64,000 bases of DNA from Hyphomicrobiales bacterium (GCA_900473045.1 UCKS01000033.1:62001-126000); one strand, 5' to 3'. Positions 51,798 through 62,295 are shown, counted from the first letter of the stretch. A program made the numbers and translations. Notes: generated from the sequence alone by a model not told the origin.

Positions 51798-54446
51798 ATG
51801 CGGACAGATACGGGCGAGATCATTCATCTGGAAGACTACCGGCCGACGGATTTCGTCCTTGAGAGGGTGGACCTCACCTTCGAACTCGATCCCACCGAAA
51901 CCAAGGTCGAAGCCCGATTGATCTTCCATCGGCGCGAAGGTGTCGGCGCGGATGCGCCGCTGATCCTCGACGGCGACGAACTGAAGATGACCGGCCTGCT
52001 GCTCGACCAGGAAGAAATCCCGGCCGCAAGTTACGATGCTGCGGACAGCACACTGACGATCCGCAACCTGCCGGCAACCGCGCCTTTCGAGGTGACGATC
52101 ACCACCGAGATCAATCCCGAGGCCAACACCACGCTGATGGGCCTCTATCGCACCAGCAATGTCTATTGCACCCAGTGCGAGGCCGAAGGCTTTCGCCGCA
52201 TCACATATTTCCCGGACCGTCCGGATGTGCTTGCCGTCTACACGGTCAACATCATCGCCGACAAGGCGACCGCACCGCTGCTGCTCTCCAACGGCAACTT
52301 TCTCGGTGGCGCCGGCATGGGCGACGGCCGGCATTTTGCTGCTTGGTACGATCCGCATCCGAAACCCAGCTATCTCTTCGCACTGGTCGCCGGCGATCTC
52401 GGCGTCGTCGAAGACACCTTCACCACCCTGTCCGGCCGCGAGGTCGCGCTGAAAATCTATGTCGAGCACGGCAAGGAGCCGCGCGCCGCCTACGCCATGG
52501 ATGCTCTGAAGCGCTCGATGAGCTGGGACGAGGAACGGTTCGGGCGCGAATACGATCTCGATATCTTCATGATCGTCGCAGTCTCCGATTTCAACATGGG
52601 CGCCATGGAGAACAAAGGGCTGAACGTCTTCAACGACAAATATGTTCTGGCGGATCCGGAAACCGCGACCGATGCCGACTACGCCAATATCGAGGCGATC
52701 ATCGCGCATGAATATTTCCACAATTGGACCGGCAACCGCATCACCTGCCGCGACTGGTTCCAGCTCTGCCTGAAGGAAGGCCTGACGGTCTACCGCGACC
52801 ACGAATTCTCGGCCGACCAGCGCTCGCGCACCGTCAAGCGCATCGCCGAAGTCCGGCACCTGAAAGCCGAGCAGTTTCCGGAGGATGCCGGTCCGCTGGC
52901 GCATCCGGTCCGCCCGACAAAATTCCGCGAGATCAATAATTTCTATACGACCACCGTCTATGAAAAGGGCTCCGAAGTTACCCGGATGATCGCCACGCTG
53001 CTCGGCGCCGGCCTCTTCAAGCAGGGCATGGACCTCTATTTCGACCGGCATGACGGACAGGCTGTGACGATCGAGGATTTCGTCGCCTGCTTCGCCGAAG
53101 TCAGCAAGCGCGACTTCACCCAGTTTTCGCTCTGGTATCACCAGGCGGGTACGCCGCTGGTCAGTGCCTCGACGGCCTATGACGCCGGGAAGCAGACATT
53201 GACGCTGTCGCTCGAGCAGATGGTGCCGCCAACACCTGGCCAGAGCGCCAAGGAGCCGATGTATATTCCGCTGCGTATCGGGATACTGCTGGAGGATGGT
53301 TCGGAGGCTGCCGTCACCTCGGTGACCGGCGCCGAAATGACCGGTGACGTGCTGCATCTCGTCGAGCGCACACAGACTGTGGTCTTTAACGGCATCACCT
53401 CGCGCCCGGTCCTGTCCTTGAACCGCGATTTCTCGACGCCGATCAACCTGCATTTCGAGCAGACGGCCGCCGATCGGGCTCATATAGCCAAGCATGAGAG
53501 CGATCTGTTTGCCCGTTGGCAGGCGCTCAACGATCTTGCTCTGCCCAATCTTGTCGCCGCCGCTGTGAGCGCAAAGGCGGGCGAGCCCGTGCACTGCGAC
53601 GCATCCCTGATCGATGCCCTGCTTGCAGCGGCCGCCGACAGCGATCTTGAGCCCGCCTTCCGCGCTCAGGCGTTGGCACTGCCCAGCGAAGCCGATATCG
53701 CCCGCGAAATCGGCGGCAACAACGACCCGGATGCGATCCATGCAGGACGCCAGCAGATCATGGCGGCGATTGCCAGAGCCGGCCATGCCATTTTCGAGAC
53801 ACTGGCCGACGAGATGGTGGTCTCGGGCCCATTCAGTCCCGACGCTGCAAGTGCTGGACGCCGGGCACTGCGTAACACCGCCCTCTCCTATCTCGTCTAT
53901 GCGGAAAACCAGCCGACGCGCGCCGTGGCTGCTTTCAAAGCCGCCAACAACATGACCGATCTCAGCCAGGCCTTGACGATCCTTGCACACCGGTTTCCCG
54001 ATGCCACTGAAACGACAGAAGCCCTTGCCGCGTTCAAGGCCCGTTTTTCCGGCAATGCCCTGGTGATCGACAAGTGGTTTACCATCCAGGCGACCATTCC
54101 GGGTGCTGAAGCGCTTGCCCGCGTCACCGCCTTGATGGCCGACCCGCTGTTCAACCGTTCCAACCCGAACCGGGTGCGCGCGCTTGTCGGCACGTTCGCC
54201 TTTTCGAACCCCACCGGCTTTAATCGCGCCGATGGCGAAGGCTACCGGTTCCTGGCCCGCCAGATTCTCGACATCGATTCCCGTAATCCGCAGCTGGCTG
54301 CGCGTATCCTCACCTCGATGCGATCCTGGCGCTCGCTGGAAACCGGCCGTGCCGAACAGGCCCGCAACGCATTGCGCGAAATCGCCGCAGCACCCAAGCT
54401 GTCGACCGATGTTAGCGACATCGTCGAGCGCATGCTCAAAGGATAG
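51798..54446 (+). CDS. pepN: Aminopeptidase N
   Basis: 882 residues of the M1 metallopeptidase family, E. coli PepN type. The exopeptidase motif GAMEN is present as MGAMENKGLNVFNDKY; the zinc site HEYFHNWTGNR begins at about residue 304, with the third ligand Glu in the LKEGLTVYRDHEFS segment. The N-terminal domain, DUF3458 middle region and C-terminal helical domain are all there. It removes N-terminal amino acids from peptides in the cytoplasm. The ATG at 51798 gives the family start MRTDTGEIIHLEDYRPTDF. A strong terminator follows. Confidence 0.95.
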   Translation: MRTDTGEIIHLEDYRPTDFVLERVDLTFELDPTETKVEARLIFHRREGVGADAPLILDGDELKMTGLLLDQEEIPAASYDAADSTLTIRNLPATAPFEVTITTEINPEANTTLMGLYRTSNVYCTQCEAEGFRRITYFPDRPDVLAVYTVNIIADKATAPLLLSNGNFLGGAGMGDGRHFAAWYDPHPKPSYLFALVAGDLGVVEDTFTTLSGREVALKIYVEHGKEPRAAYAMDALKRSMSWDEERFGREYDLDIFMIVAVSDFNMGAMENKGLNVFNDKYVLADPETATDADYANIEAIIAHEYFHNWTGNRITCRDWFQLCLKEGLTVYRDHEFSADQRSRTVKRIAEVRHLKAEQFPEDAGPLAHPVRPTKFREINNFYTTTVYEKGSEVTRMIATLLGAGLFKQGMDLYFDRHDGQAVTIEDFVACFAEVSKRDFTQFSLWYHQAGTPLVSASTAYDAGKQTLTLSLEQMVPPTPGQSAKEPMYIPLRIGILLEDGSEAAVTSVTGAEMTGDVLHLVERTQTVVFNGITSRPVLSLNRDFSTPINLHFEQTAADRAHIAKHESDLFARWQALNDLALPNLVAAAVSAKAGEPVHCDASLIDALLAAAADSDLEPAFRAQALALPSEADIAREIGGNNDPDAIHAGRQQIMAAIARAGHAIFETLADEMVVSGPFSPDAASAGRRALRNTALSYLVYAENQPTRAVAAFKAANNMTDLSQALTILAHRFPDATETTEALAAFKARFSGNALVIDKWFTIQATIPGAEALARVTALMADPLFNRSNPNRVRALVGTFAFSNPTGFNRADGEGYRFLARQILDIDSRNPQLAARILTSMRSWRSLETGRAEQARNALREIAAAPKLSTDVSDIVERMLKG

Positions 54447-54471
54447 AGAAAATCAACCGGAATTGATGAGA

Positions 54472-54491
54472 AACCCCGCAGCTGCGGGGTT
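54472..54491 (+). terminator. Rho-independent terminator of pepN
   Basis: AACCCCGCAG and CTGCGGGGTT are perfect inverted copies, followed by a run of Ts, 25 bp after the pepN stop. Confidence 0.85.
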
Positions 54492-54550
54492 TTTTCGTTT
54501 CTATCGCGCTGGGAACTCCAATAGTGCAATTTTCCCATGACGATAAATGG

Positions 54551-54565
54551 TTAACAAAGTTTTAC
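54551..54565. promoter_or_regulatory. CtrA-like box (TTAA-N7-TTAC)
   Basis: TTAA at 54551-54554 and TTAC at 54562-54565 are separated by 7 bases, one base off the CtrA consensus. It is about 98 bp upstream of a sensor kinase of the PleC/CbrA type. Confidence 0.35.
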
Positions 54566-54662
54566 ATTTCCCTCTGGACAAGGCGAATCACAATTGATTC
54601 ATTGGGTCAGGTTCGGGCGAGCGGCGCACCGAATCACATGAGGGTTTTCAGATTTGACGAAG

Positions 54663-56993
54663 ATGGCGGAAGCGCAGCGGGGACGCGCAGCCGGTGAGCG
54701 GTTGCGTCCCAGATTTCCAGGCTTTTCGAGGCTGGAACGGGACGTTATCCAGCACGCACGGATTTTTACCGAGCCGGCGGTGCGCCGTCTTGCGGGTGCC
54801 GAGCCGTTGCTCAAGCGCTCGATCCCGATCCTGATCACCGCGTTTCTTCTCGTCGTTGCGATTTCCCGCATCAACGGCATCATGGTCGAGTATGCCCGCA
54901 TGGAGGCAAGCGCGCGCCAGGTCACCGTCCTTGTCGCTGCGACAGCCAGTGCCGCGCTTCAGGAAAACGGCGTGGTCCTTTTCGACAAGGCACAGAAATG
55001 GGATGTCGAGCAGCGGCTGAACGCATTCCTCTCCCCCGATGCGCTTGAACCGGGTGCGTTCGTCCTGACAGTGCGCAACGACGGCCGGATTTTTGCAAGC
55101 TCCCCGGACGGTGCGGCCTATACGGGCCGCACACTCAACGCCGTGGCGCCGGAAGTTGCTGCCTTCCAGTATTTTGGCGAACGTTCGACTGTGATGAAGA
55201 CCTTCATCGGCGGTACCGAACACATCGTTGCGTTGATGCAGGTCCCGGGCGGCGCGGGAACTTTGCTCGTGGCCACCCCGCTGTCGCGAATCGAAAAACT
55301 CTGGCGCGACGAGGTATCGCTGAACGTCACGCTTTTTGCCGGCATCTCGGCGATCCTGCTTGTGGTGCTCTACGCCTATTACATCCAGGCCAAGCGTGCT
55401 CGCGACGCCGATCAGATCTTTGCAGAATCCAACCTGCGCGTCGAAACCGCCTTGTCGCGCGGACGCTGCGGCCTGTGGGATTTCGACATGCCGAACCGCC
55501 GGCTTTTCTGGTCGCGCTCGATGTACGAGATGCTTGGCATGCCGCCGCAGAGCAATGTCCTGTCGTTCGGCGATGCGGCACGGCTGATGCACCCGGATGA
55601 TGGCAGCATCTACAAGGTCGCCCGCACCATCGCCAAGGGCGATGCGCGCCAGATCGACCAGATTTTCCGGATGCGCCATGCCGATGGCCACTATGTCTGG
55701 ATGCGCGCGCGTGCGCAGGTCATCCGCACCGCTTCTGGCCGTGTGCACCTGATCGGCATCGCCATGGATGTCACCGAGCAGCACCGTCTTGCGCAACGCT
55801 ATGCCGAAGCCGACCAGCGGTTGGCAGACGCAATCGAATGCACCTCCGAGGCCTTTGTGCTTTGGGACAAGAACGACCGGCTGGTGATGTGCAATACCCA
55901 CTATCAGCAGGCCTACAAGCTGCCCGACCGGGTTCTGGTTGCCGGCACGGAACGCTCTGTGGTCAACTCTGCCGCCGCCCGCCCGATCATCGAACGGCGC
56001 ATTGCCGACCCCGACCGCTCCAATCAGTCACAGACATCGGAGGTCCAACTGTCGGACCAACGCTGGCTGCAGATCAACGACAGGCGGACCCGCGACGGCG
56101 GCCTGGTGTCCGTGGGGACCGATATCACATTGCTGAAGCGGCATCAGGTCCGCCTGCGCGAATCCGAGCGCCGCCTGATGGCCACCATCGGCGACCTCTC
56201 GACGTCGCGCATCACTCTGGAGCGACAGAAGGCCGAACTCTCCGTCGCCAATGCCAACTACCAGGCCGAGAAGGAGCGCGCGGAAGCCGCCAACCGGGCC
56301 AAATCCGAATTCCTCGCCAATATGTCGCACGAATTGCGCACCCCGCTGAATGCCATTCTCGGATTCTCGGAAATCCTGCAGAACCAGATGTTCGGGCCGC
56401 TGGGTTCGGAAAAATACGACGAATATTCGCACGACATTCATGACAGCGGCAAACATCTGCTCAACGTCATCAACGACATCCTCGATATGTCGAAGATCGA
56501 AGCCGGGCAGATGAAGCTGAACCGGGAAACCGTCGATCTTGCACCGTTGATCACGGAAACCCTGCGCTTCACCACCATTCCGGCACAGCAGAAGAACATC
56601 TGCGTCGACCAGCAGATTTCATCCGGCTTGACGATCACCGCCGACCGGCGCGCCATGAAACAGGTCCTGCTCAACCTGCTCTCGAATGCCGTCAAATTCA
56701 CCAATGAGGGTGGCAAGATTTCGCTGCGTGCCCGCAAGGTCGCCGGTGCGGTGACATTGACCATCGCCGATACCGGCATCGGCATCCCGCGCCTCGCACT
56801 GGAAAAGATCGGCCAGCCTTTCGAACAGGTCCAGAGCCAGTATGCCAAGAGCAAGGGCGGCTCCGGCCTGGGTCTTGCCATTTCCAGGTCGCTGACCAAC
56901 CTGCATGGCGGCGCGATGAAAATCCGTTCCCAGGAAAATGTCGGCACGATCATTTCCCTGCGCATACCCGATACGTCAACCCGCGTTATATAG
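54663..56993 (+). CDS. PAS-domain sensor histidine kinase (PleC/DivJ/CbrA-like)
   Basis: 776 residues. Two membrane helices (about 53-70 and 221-241) enclose a periplasmic sensing region. Two PAS-type domains follow (about 258-375, with the PAC-like RMRHADGHYVWMRARAQVI; and about 380-480). The HisKA domain has NMSHELRTPLNAILGFSEIL with His556, and the ATPase domain has NLLSNAVKFTNEGG, IADTGIGIP and GGSGLGLAISRSL. The SEILQNQMFGPLG segment after the His box is typical of the PleC/DivJ/CbrA/PdhS group that acts on DivK and so on CtrA. Which member it is cannot be fixed by eye; the position between pepN and glnE makes CbrA possible. A TTG at 54654 is an alternative start. Confidence 0.88.
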   Translation: MAEAQRGRAAGERLRPRFPGFSRLERDVIQHARIFTEPAVRRLAGAEPLLKRSIPILITAFLLVVAISRINGIMVEYARMEASARQVTVLVAATASAALQENGVVLFDKAQKWDVEQRLNAFLSPDALEPGAFVLTVRNDGRIFASSPDGAAYTGRTLNAVAPEVAAFQYFGERSTVMKTFIGGTEHIVALMQVPGGAGTLLVATPLSRIEKLWRDEVSLNVTLFAGISAILLVVLYAYYIQAKRARDADQIFAESNLRVETALSRGRCGLWDFDMPNRRLFWSRSMYEMLGMPPQSNVLSFGDAARLMHPDDGSIYKVARTIAKGDARQIDQIFRMRHADGHYVWMRARAQVIRTASGRVHLIGIAMDVTEQHRLAQRYAEADQRLADAIECTSEAFVLWDKNDRLVMCNTHYQQAYKLPDRVLVAGTERSVVNSAAARPIIERRIADPDRSNQSQTSEVQLSDQRWLQINDRRTRDGGLVSVGTDITLLKRHQVRLRESERRLMATIGDLSTSRITLERQKAELSVANANYQAEKERAEAANRAKSEFLANMSHELRTPLNAILGFSEILQNQMFGPLGSEKYDEYSHDIHDSGKHLLNVINDILDMSKIEAGQMKLNRETVDLAPLITETLRFTTIPAQQKNICVDQQISSGLTITADRRAMKQVLLNLLSNAVKFTNEGGKISLRARKVAGAVTLTIADTGIGIPRLALEKIGQPFEQVQSQYAKSKGGSGLGLAISRSLTNLHGGAMKIRSQENVGTIISLRIPDTSTRVI

Positions 56994-57031
56994 AAGGCCA
57001 AGACCAGTTCGGCCTGAGCCCAGCGCCCATC

Positions 57032-59986
57032 TCAGGGCCTGACGGTCGCTTGAAATATCCGGCGCACAGCTTTCGACAGCCGCCGGATATCAGCCTCAAG
57101 CACCTTGATATCCGGCGCATCGCCTGCCCGGCACAAAAGCTCGACCAGTCCGGCCGGCGCATCCTTCAGCTCCAGATCGCCCTCGATGCACAAGCGCACG
57201 ATCTGCGAGAGGTCGGTAAACAGCGTCAGCGCCTCCTGCACGATATCGAGGTCCGCAGGAGTGATCAAAGCCGGTCCAAGCAGCCGCAAGACATCAGCCG
57301 TCGAGGTACCACTCGGTGGAGCGGCGACACCGCGCGCTGGCGCGATAAGAGCAAGATATTGTGCAATGAATTCGATATCGACCAGCCCGCCGGGAATGAG
57401 CTTGAAATCCCAGACATCGCTCGGTGGCTTTTCCTTGTCGATCAGCCCGCGCATCTCGGCGACATCGGCCGTGACTTTTGCAACATCGCGACTTTGGCCA
57501 AGCACTTCGCGGAAAATCATGTCGACCTCCGCGATCAAGCTTTCCTCGCCGCAGAGCGCGCGCGCACGCGTCAGCGCCATGTGCTCCCAGGTCCAGGCTT
57601 CCTCGCGCTGATATTTTGCAAAGGCATTGATGCGGGTGGCGACTGGCCCCTTGTTGCCGGAAGGGCGCAACCGCATGTCGACCTCGTAGAGCACGCCTTC
57701 GGCGGTGGGTGCCGAGAGGGCAGAGATCAACCGTTGTGTGACGCGGGTGAAATAGCGGATGGAATCGAGCGGCTTGGCGCCATCGGATTCACTCCCCTCG
57801 TTATCATAGTCGTAGAGCAGGATGATATCGACATCGGACCCGGCAGTCAGCTCATGGCTACCCAGCTTGCCCATGCCGATGACGGCCACTCGGCCGCCCG
57901 GAAATTTCCCATGCGCCGTCTCGACCTCGTTCAGCACGGCGTCGAGCGCGGCCGTCAGGATCAGGTCGGCCAGATCGGTAAAGGCGTGTCCCGCCTGCAC
58001 ACCGGTGATAACGCCGGTCAACAACCTGATCCCGATCAGGAACCGCTGCTCGGAGGCGGTGATCCGCAGCCGGTCGAGAATATCCTCATAGTGCCGGGCC
58101 GTGGCTAGAAAACCTTTGATCCGCTCCGCCAGATAGTCCCGTGTCGGCAACTCTGCGAGAAGCCGGGGATCGAGCATGCCGTCGAAAACATGCGGCTTGC
58201 TGGCAATGATATCGGCCAGCCGGGGGGCGGATGACATGATGTTGACGATCAGTGACAGCAGGCCGGGATTGTTGCCGAGCAGCGAAAACAGCTGGATGCC
58301 CGACGGCAGACCCGCGATGAAATGGTCGAAGCGCAGCAAGGCCTCATCGGCGCGCTTGTTCTGGCCGAACACACGCAAAAGCTCCGGCGTCAGCTCCGTC
58401 AAGCGCTCCCGCGCCTCCACCGATTGCGTCGCCCGGTAGCGGCCATAGTGCCAGGTCCGGATGGTGCGGGAAATGTCCTGTGGCCGCTCAAACCCGAGCT
58501 TCCTCAGTGTCTCCAGCGTATCCGGGTCGTCTGCCTGCCCGGTAAAGACCAGATTTCCAGTCTCGCTCGAGAGCTTGGCCTCCTGTTCGAACAGCTGGGC
58601 ATAACGCCGCTCCACCGTCTTCAGCACGCGCGATAACTCCAGGGAAAACGCCGGAACATCGGCAAAGCCCATCATGTAAGCGATGCGTTTCAGTTCAGCG
58701 TCGGTGGTCGGCAAAACATGCGTCTGCTCATCGTGCACCATCTGCACCCGGTGCTCGACATCGCGCAGGAACCAATAGGCGGACACCAGTTCCTCGGCCG
58801 TTTCCGTATCGATCCAGTTTGCATTTGCCAGGCCGCGGAGCATGGGCTCGGTGGCGCGCAACCGCAGCTCCTGCATCCGCCCGCCGGCGATCAGCTGCTG
58901 CGTCTGGACGAAGAACTCGATCTCGCGGATGCCGCCCCGGCCAAGCTTGATATTGTGGCCTTTCACCGCAATCTCGCCGTGCCCCTTGTGCGCATGGATC
59001 TGCCGCTTGATCGAATGGATGTCGGCGATCGCTGCATAATCGAGATATTTGCGGAACATGAACGGCGTCAGTTCCCGCAGGAATGCCTCGCCGGCCTTGA
59101 TATCGCCGGCCACCGGACGCGCCTTGATGAACGCCGCCCTCTCCCAGTTCTGCCCTCGCCCCTCGTAATAAAGCATCGCTGCTTCGACAGGGATGGCGAG
59201 CGGTGTTGCTCCGGGATCGGGGCGCAGACGCAAGTCCGTGCGAAAGACATAACCGTCACCGCTACGCTCCTGCAGGATGCGGATTAGCCGGCGCAGCAGC
59301 CGGGCAAAGGTTTCCGGCGCGTCGTCCGGGACAGTGATCAGCGGAGCATGCGGCTCATAAAACACCACCAGATCGATGTCCGATGAGTAATTCAGCTCGA
59401 AGGCGCCCAGCTTGCCCATGCCGAGAACCACGACACCCGACTGGTCACTCGGATGCGAGACTTTTACGACATTCAGCTTGCCAGCGTCATGCGCGCTCAA
59501 CAACAGATGGTCGATGGCAGCAGACACCGCCGCACCGGCGAAATCGCTCAGCCACCGCGTTGTCTCGCGCGCATCGAAAAGCCGGGAGAGATCGGCGAGC
59601 GCGATCGCAAAGGCGATATCGCGCTTGGCCTGCCGCAGGCGCGTCATGATCTCGGCATCGGACAATGGCTTGCCGGATTCCTCACCCTTCCAGGAGTCCC
59701 GAGCTCTCTCGACACAGGCTTGCAGATAGGGGATCAAAGGGCGGCCAAGCGCCTGAACGAGCACCCGCGGATGGGAAACAGCCGTATCGCGCAGATAAGG
59801 CGAGAGCGACAACGCCGCGACGAGAAAATCCTTGAGTGGCGTTTCGGAGGCCAACAGATCGGCGATGGCCGGCTGGCTCTTTGCGATATCCTTGAGGCTG
59901 GAGAGCACGGACTTGGCATCCGTCTGGCTCATCGGCCGCAGCCTGCATGTGCCGATATCCGATAACTGCCGCGTATCCACTTGCAT
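57032..59986 (-). CDS. glnE: Glutamine synthetase adenylyltransferase/deadenylylase
   Basis: 984 residues. GlnE adds or removes AMP on glutamine synthetase in response to the PII protein. Two nucleotidyltransferase domains are seen: the first with VVLGMGKLGAFELNYSSDIDLVVFY (deadenylylation half) and the second with VIGMGKLGSHELTAGSDVDIILLYDYD (adenylylation half), each followed by its helical partner. The protein is intact in both halves. The ATG at 59986 is used; a second ATG (MSQTDAKS) lies 18 codons later. It is downstream of a two-component system and degP on the same strand, with 45 bp to the kinase. Confidence 0.96.
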   Translation of the reverse strand: MQVDTRQLSDIGTCRLRPMSQTDAKSVLSSLKDIAKSQPAIADLLASETPLKDFLVAALSLSPYLRDTAVSHPRVLVQALGRPLIPYLQACVERARDSWKGEESGKPLSDAEIMTRLRQAKRDIAFAIALADLSRLFDARETTRWLSDFAGAAVSAAIDHLLLSAHDAGKLNVVKVSHPSDQSGVVVLGMGKLGAFELNYSSDIDLVVFYEPHAPLITVPDDAPETFARLLRRLIRILQERSGDGYVFRTDLRLRPDPGATPLAIPVEAAMLYYEGRGQNWERAAFIKARPVAGDIKAGEAFLRELTPFMFRKYLDYAAIADIHSIKRQIHAHKGHGEIAVKGHNIKLGRGGIREIEFFVQTQQLIAGGRMQELRLRATEPMLRGLANANWIDTETAEELVSAYWFLRDVEHRVQMVHDEQTHVLPTTDAELKRIAYMMGFADVPAFSLELSRVLKTVERRYAQLFEQEAKLSSETGNLVFTGQADDPDTLETLRKLGFERPQDISRTIRTWHYGRYRATQSVEARERLTELTPELLRVFGQNKRADEALLRFDHFIAGLPSGIQLFSLLGNNPGLLSLIVNIMSSAPRLADIIASKPHVFDGMLDPRLLAELPTRDYLAERIKGFLATARHYEDILDRLRITASEQRFLIGIRLLTGVITGVQAGHAFTDLADLILTAALDAVLNEVETAHGKFPGGRVAVIGMGKLGSHELTAGSDVDIILLYDYDNEGSESDGAKPLDSIRYFTRVTQRLISALSAPTAEGVLYEVDMRLRPSGNKGPVATRINAFAKYQREEAWTWEHMALTRARALCGEESLIAEVDMIFREVLGQSRDVAKVTADVAEMRGLIDKEKPPSDVWDFKLIPGGLVDIEFIAQYLALIAPARGVAAPPSGTSTADVLRLLGPALITPADLDIVQEALTLFTDLSQIVRLCIEGDLELKDAPAGLVELLCRAGDAPDIKVLEADIRRLSKAVRRIFQATVRP

Positions 59987-60031
59987 ATTGGCCTCTCCCA
60001 GCCGCTCCCGATTTCGGCTGCCCTATGCCTA

Positions 60032-61441
60032 TCAGCCGGATCGCACTGGGAAAACCATGCTGGCAGTCAAACCACGATTGTTTTCAACGTCTGGAACCGT
60101 ATCGCTCAGTTCAAGGGAACCCTGATGCATCTCCATCACCGCCTCGACAAGCGAAAGGCCAAGCCCTGTTCCCGGCTTGCTGCGGCTTTCGTCCAGCCGC
60201 ACGAAACGCTCCACCACGTCCTCGCGCTTATTGGCAGGCACCCCCGGGCCATGATCCGCCACCGACAGGACGAATGCCTCTTCCCGTCTGACGAGGCTGA
60301 CCCTGATCAGCGGATTTGCGGCGCCGTCGGAATATTTGATGGCATTGTCGATCAGATTGCCGAGTGCCTGCCCGATCAGTTCCCGATTTCCGGAAACATG
60401 GATATCGGCCGGCACATCGGCCTCGAGTTTCAACGCCTGCTCGTCGGCCACCGGCTCATAGAGTTCGACGCAGTCGGCCACACTTTGCGAAAGGTTGACA
60501 TCGCTCATCTCCGCAGCAGCAGCCCCGGCTTCGACACGGGAGATCATCAAAAGCGCATTGAACGTGCGGATCAGCTGGTCGGATTCGCCGATGATTTCTT
60601 CCAGCGAGGCGCGGTAGCCGGAATTGGTCGCCTTATGGGCAAGCGCCGCCTCGGCCTTGTTGCGCAGACGCGTCAGCGGCGTTTTCAAATCATGAGCGAT
60701 ATTGTCGGAAACCTGCCGCAAGCCCTCGTTCAGCTTCTCGATCCGCCCGAGCATGGCATTGAGTGATTCTGACAATCTGTCGAACTCGTCGCCGGAGCCG
60801 CTCATCGGCAATCGCTGCGAGAGGTCGCCCGCCATGATCCGCGTACTGGCGTCCGACATCCGGTCGATCCGCTTCAGCGCATTGCGGCCGATGGCAAACC
60901 AGATGATCAGCGCCCCAATGCCCATGATGCCAAGCGCCACCATAAGGGCCTGCCGGACCAATACCCGAAATTTTTCGGGCTCCTGCAGATCGCGGCCAAC
61001 GAGAATGCGCAGTCCGTTGTCGAGTACCAGCACATGCGCCAGTGCCACATGCTCTTCCTTGCGGCTTTCGTCGGTATAACGCTGATAGCGGAAAGACTCG
61101 CCCGTCCAGCCTTCCTTGTCCAGAAGACCTGGCTGCAGCGAGGCGACATTGCCGGCAAGAATTTCGCCGGTCGGCCCGGCAATGACGTAGAGGTTGGCGC
61201 CCGGCTGACGCGCGCGGCGCTCAAGCGTCTTCAGAAGGCTGTTGATCCCTCCACGGCTGTAGACCTGCTCGATCTGCGATACTTCCGCCGTTACCGCATC
61301 CCGTGTCTGCTGCTCCAGCAGCCGTTGCGACATGGCGGTAACGTAAAACACCAGAAAGGCGGCGCAGAGCGAAAAAAGCAGGAGGTAGAGCGCGGACAGG
61401 CGAACGGCGGTGGTGCGGAAGAGGACGCGCAGCCTGGTCAT
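60032..61441 (-). CDS. Sensor histidine kinase, OmpR-partner type
   Basis: 469 residues. Helix 1 (about 11-33) and helix 2 (about 166-184) flank a periplasmic domain of ~130 residues. A HAMP domain follows (NALKRIDRMSDASTRIMAGDLSQRLP), then HisKA with DNIAHDLKTPLTRLRN (His250) and HATPase_c with NLIDNAIKYSDG, VADHGPGVP and GTGLGLSLVEAV. Its ATG overlaps the response regulator stop (ATGA). It is the partner of the regulator at 61438-62127 and lies downstream of degP, which suggests envelope-stress sensing. Confidence 0.94.
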   Translation of the reverse strand: MTRLRVLFRTTAVRLSALYLLLFSLCAAFLVFYVTAMSQRLLEQQTRDAVTAEVSQIEQVYSRGGINSLLKTLERRARQPGANLYVIAGPTGEILAGNVASLQPGLLDKEGWTGESFRYQRYTDESRKEEHVALAHVLVLDNGLRILVGRDLQEPEKFRVLVRQALMVALGIMGIGALIIWFAIGRNALKRIDRMSDASTRIMAGDLSQRLPMSGSGDEFDRLSESLNAMLGRIEKLNEGLRQVSDNIAHDLKTPLTRLRNKAEAALAHKATNSGYRASLEEIIGESDQLIRTFNALLMISRVEAGAAAAEMSDVNLSQSVADCVELYEPVADEQALKLEADVPADIHVSGNRELIGQALGNLIDNAIKYSDGAANPLIRVSLVRREEAFVLSVADHGPGVPANKREDVVERFVRLDESRSKPGTGLGLSLVEAVMEMHQGSLELSDTVPDVENNRGLTASMVFPVRSG

Positions 61442-62127
61442 GCGTCCGTGCGTCCGTCTTCCTTGATCATGTAGCCGGCACCGCGCACGGTGCGCAGCAG
61501 TGGCTGATCGAAATCCTTCTCGATCTTGGCCCGAAGCCGTGACACATGCACATCGATGACATTGGTCTGCGGATCGAAATGATAGTCCCAGACATTTTCC
61601 AGAAGCATGGTGCGTGTCACCACCTGCCCCGCATTCTTCATCAGATATTCCAGCAGCCGGAATTCGCGTGGCTGCAGCAGAAGCTCGCGGCCTTGCCGGC
61701 GCACCGTGTGCGACAGCCTGTCCAGCTCCAGATCGCCGACACGATAGACCATGTCCTGCTCGGGAGCCCCCTTGCGGCGGCCAAGTACCTCGACACGGGC
61801 GAGAAGCTCATTGAAGGCATAGGGTTTGGGCAGATAATCGTCGCCGCCAGCACGCAATCCGGTGACCCGGTCGTCAACCTGACCGAGTGCGGAAAGAATG
61901 AGAACGGGGGTGTGGACGCCCTTGCGGCGCAGTTCGGAGATCACCGACAGCCCGTCGCGACGCGGCAGCATCCGGTCGATGACCAGCACATCATAGCTGT
62001 TCTCGCTGGCCATGAACAAACCGCTCTCGCCGTCGCTGGCATGGTCAGAGACGATACCAGCCTCGCGAAAGGCCTTCGCCAGATAGGCGGCCGCTTCGAG
62101 GTCATCTTCGATAATCAGAATCTTCAT
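61438..62127 (-). CDS. OmpR-family response regulator
   Basis: 229 residues. The receiver domain has the acidic pair in LIIEDDLEAA, the phosphoacceptor Asp51 in VLVIDRMLPRRDG, and Lys101 in DDYLPKPYAFNELLARVE. The C-terminal winged helix contains LLLQPREFRLLEYLMKNAGQVVTRTMLLENVWDYHFDPQTNVIDVHVSRLRAKIE. The ATG at 62127 gives MKILIIEDD; a GTG four codons earlier is possible. It overlaps the kinase start by 4 bp and follows degP by 168 bp. Confidence 0.95.
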   Translation of the reverse strand: MKILIIEDDLEAAAYLAKAFREAGIVSDHASDGESGLFMASENSYDVLVIDRMLPRRDGLSVISELRRKGVHTPVLILSALGQVDDRVTGLRAGGDDYLPKPYAFNELLARVEVLGRRKGAPEQDMVYRVGDLELDRLSHTVRRQGRELLLQPREFRLLEYLMKNAGQVVTRTMLLENVWDYHFDPQTNVIDVHVSRLRAKIEKDFDQPLLRTVRGAGYMIKEDGRTDA

Positions 62128-62295
62128 ACGCGTGACCATAGTCCCTGACCCGTCTCTTCCACAACCGGTATTGCCCTTGGGAAATCACACTTGCCTGCCC
62201 GGTTGCGCAGGTAAGCCGTGCCCTGAAACGCCAGACGCCGCGAAACCCTGGTGAAGGTCCGCGGCGCCCGGCAGCTGGAGCTGCGTCAGCCCTCG

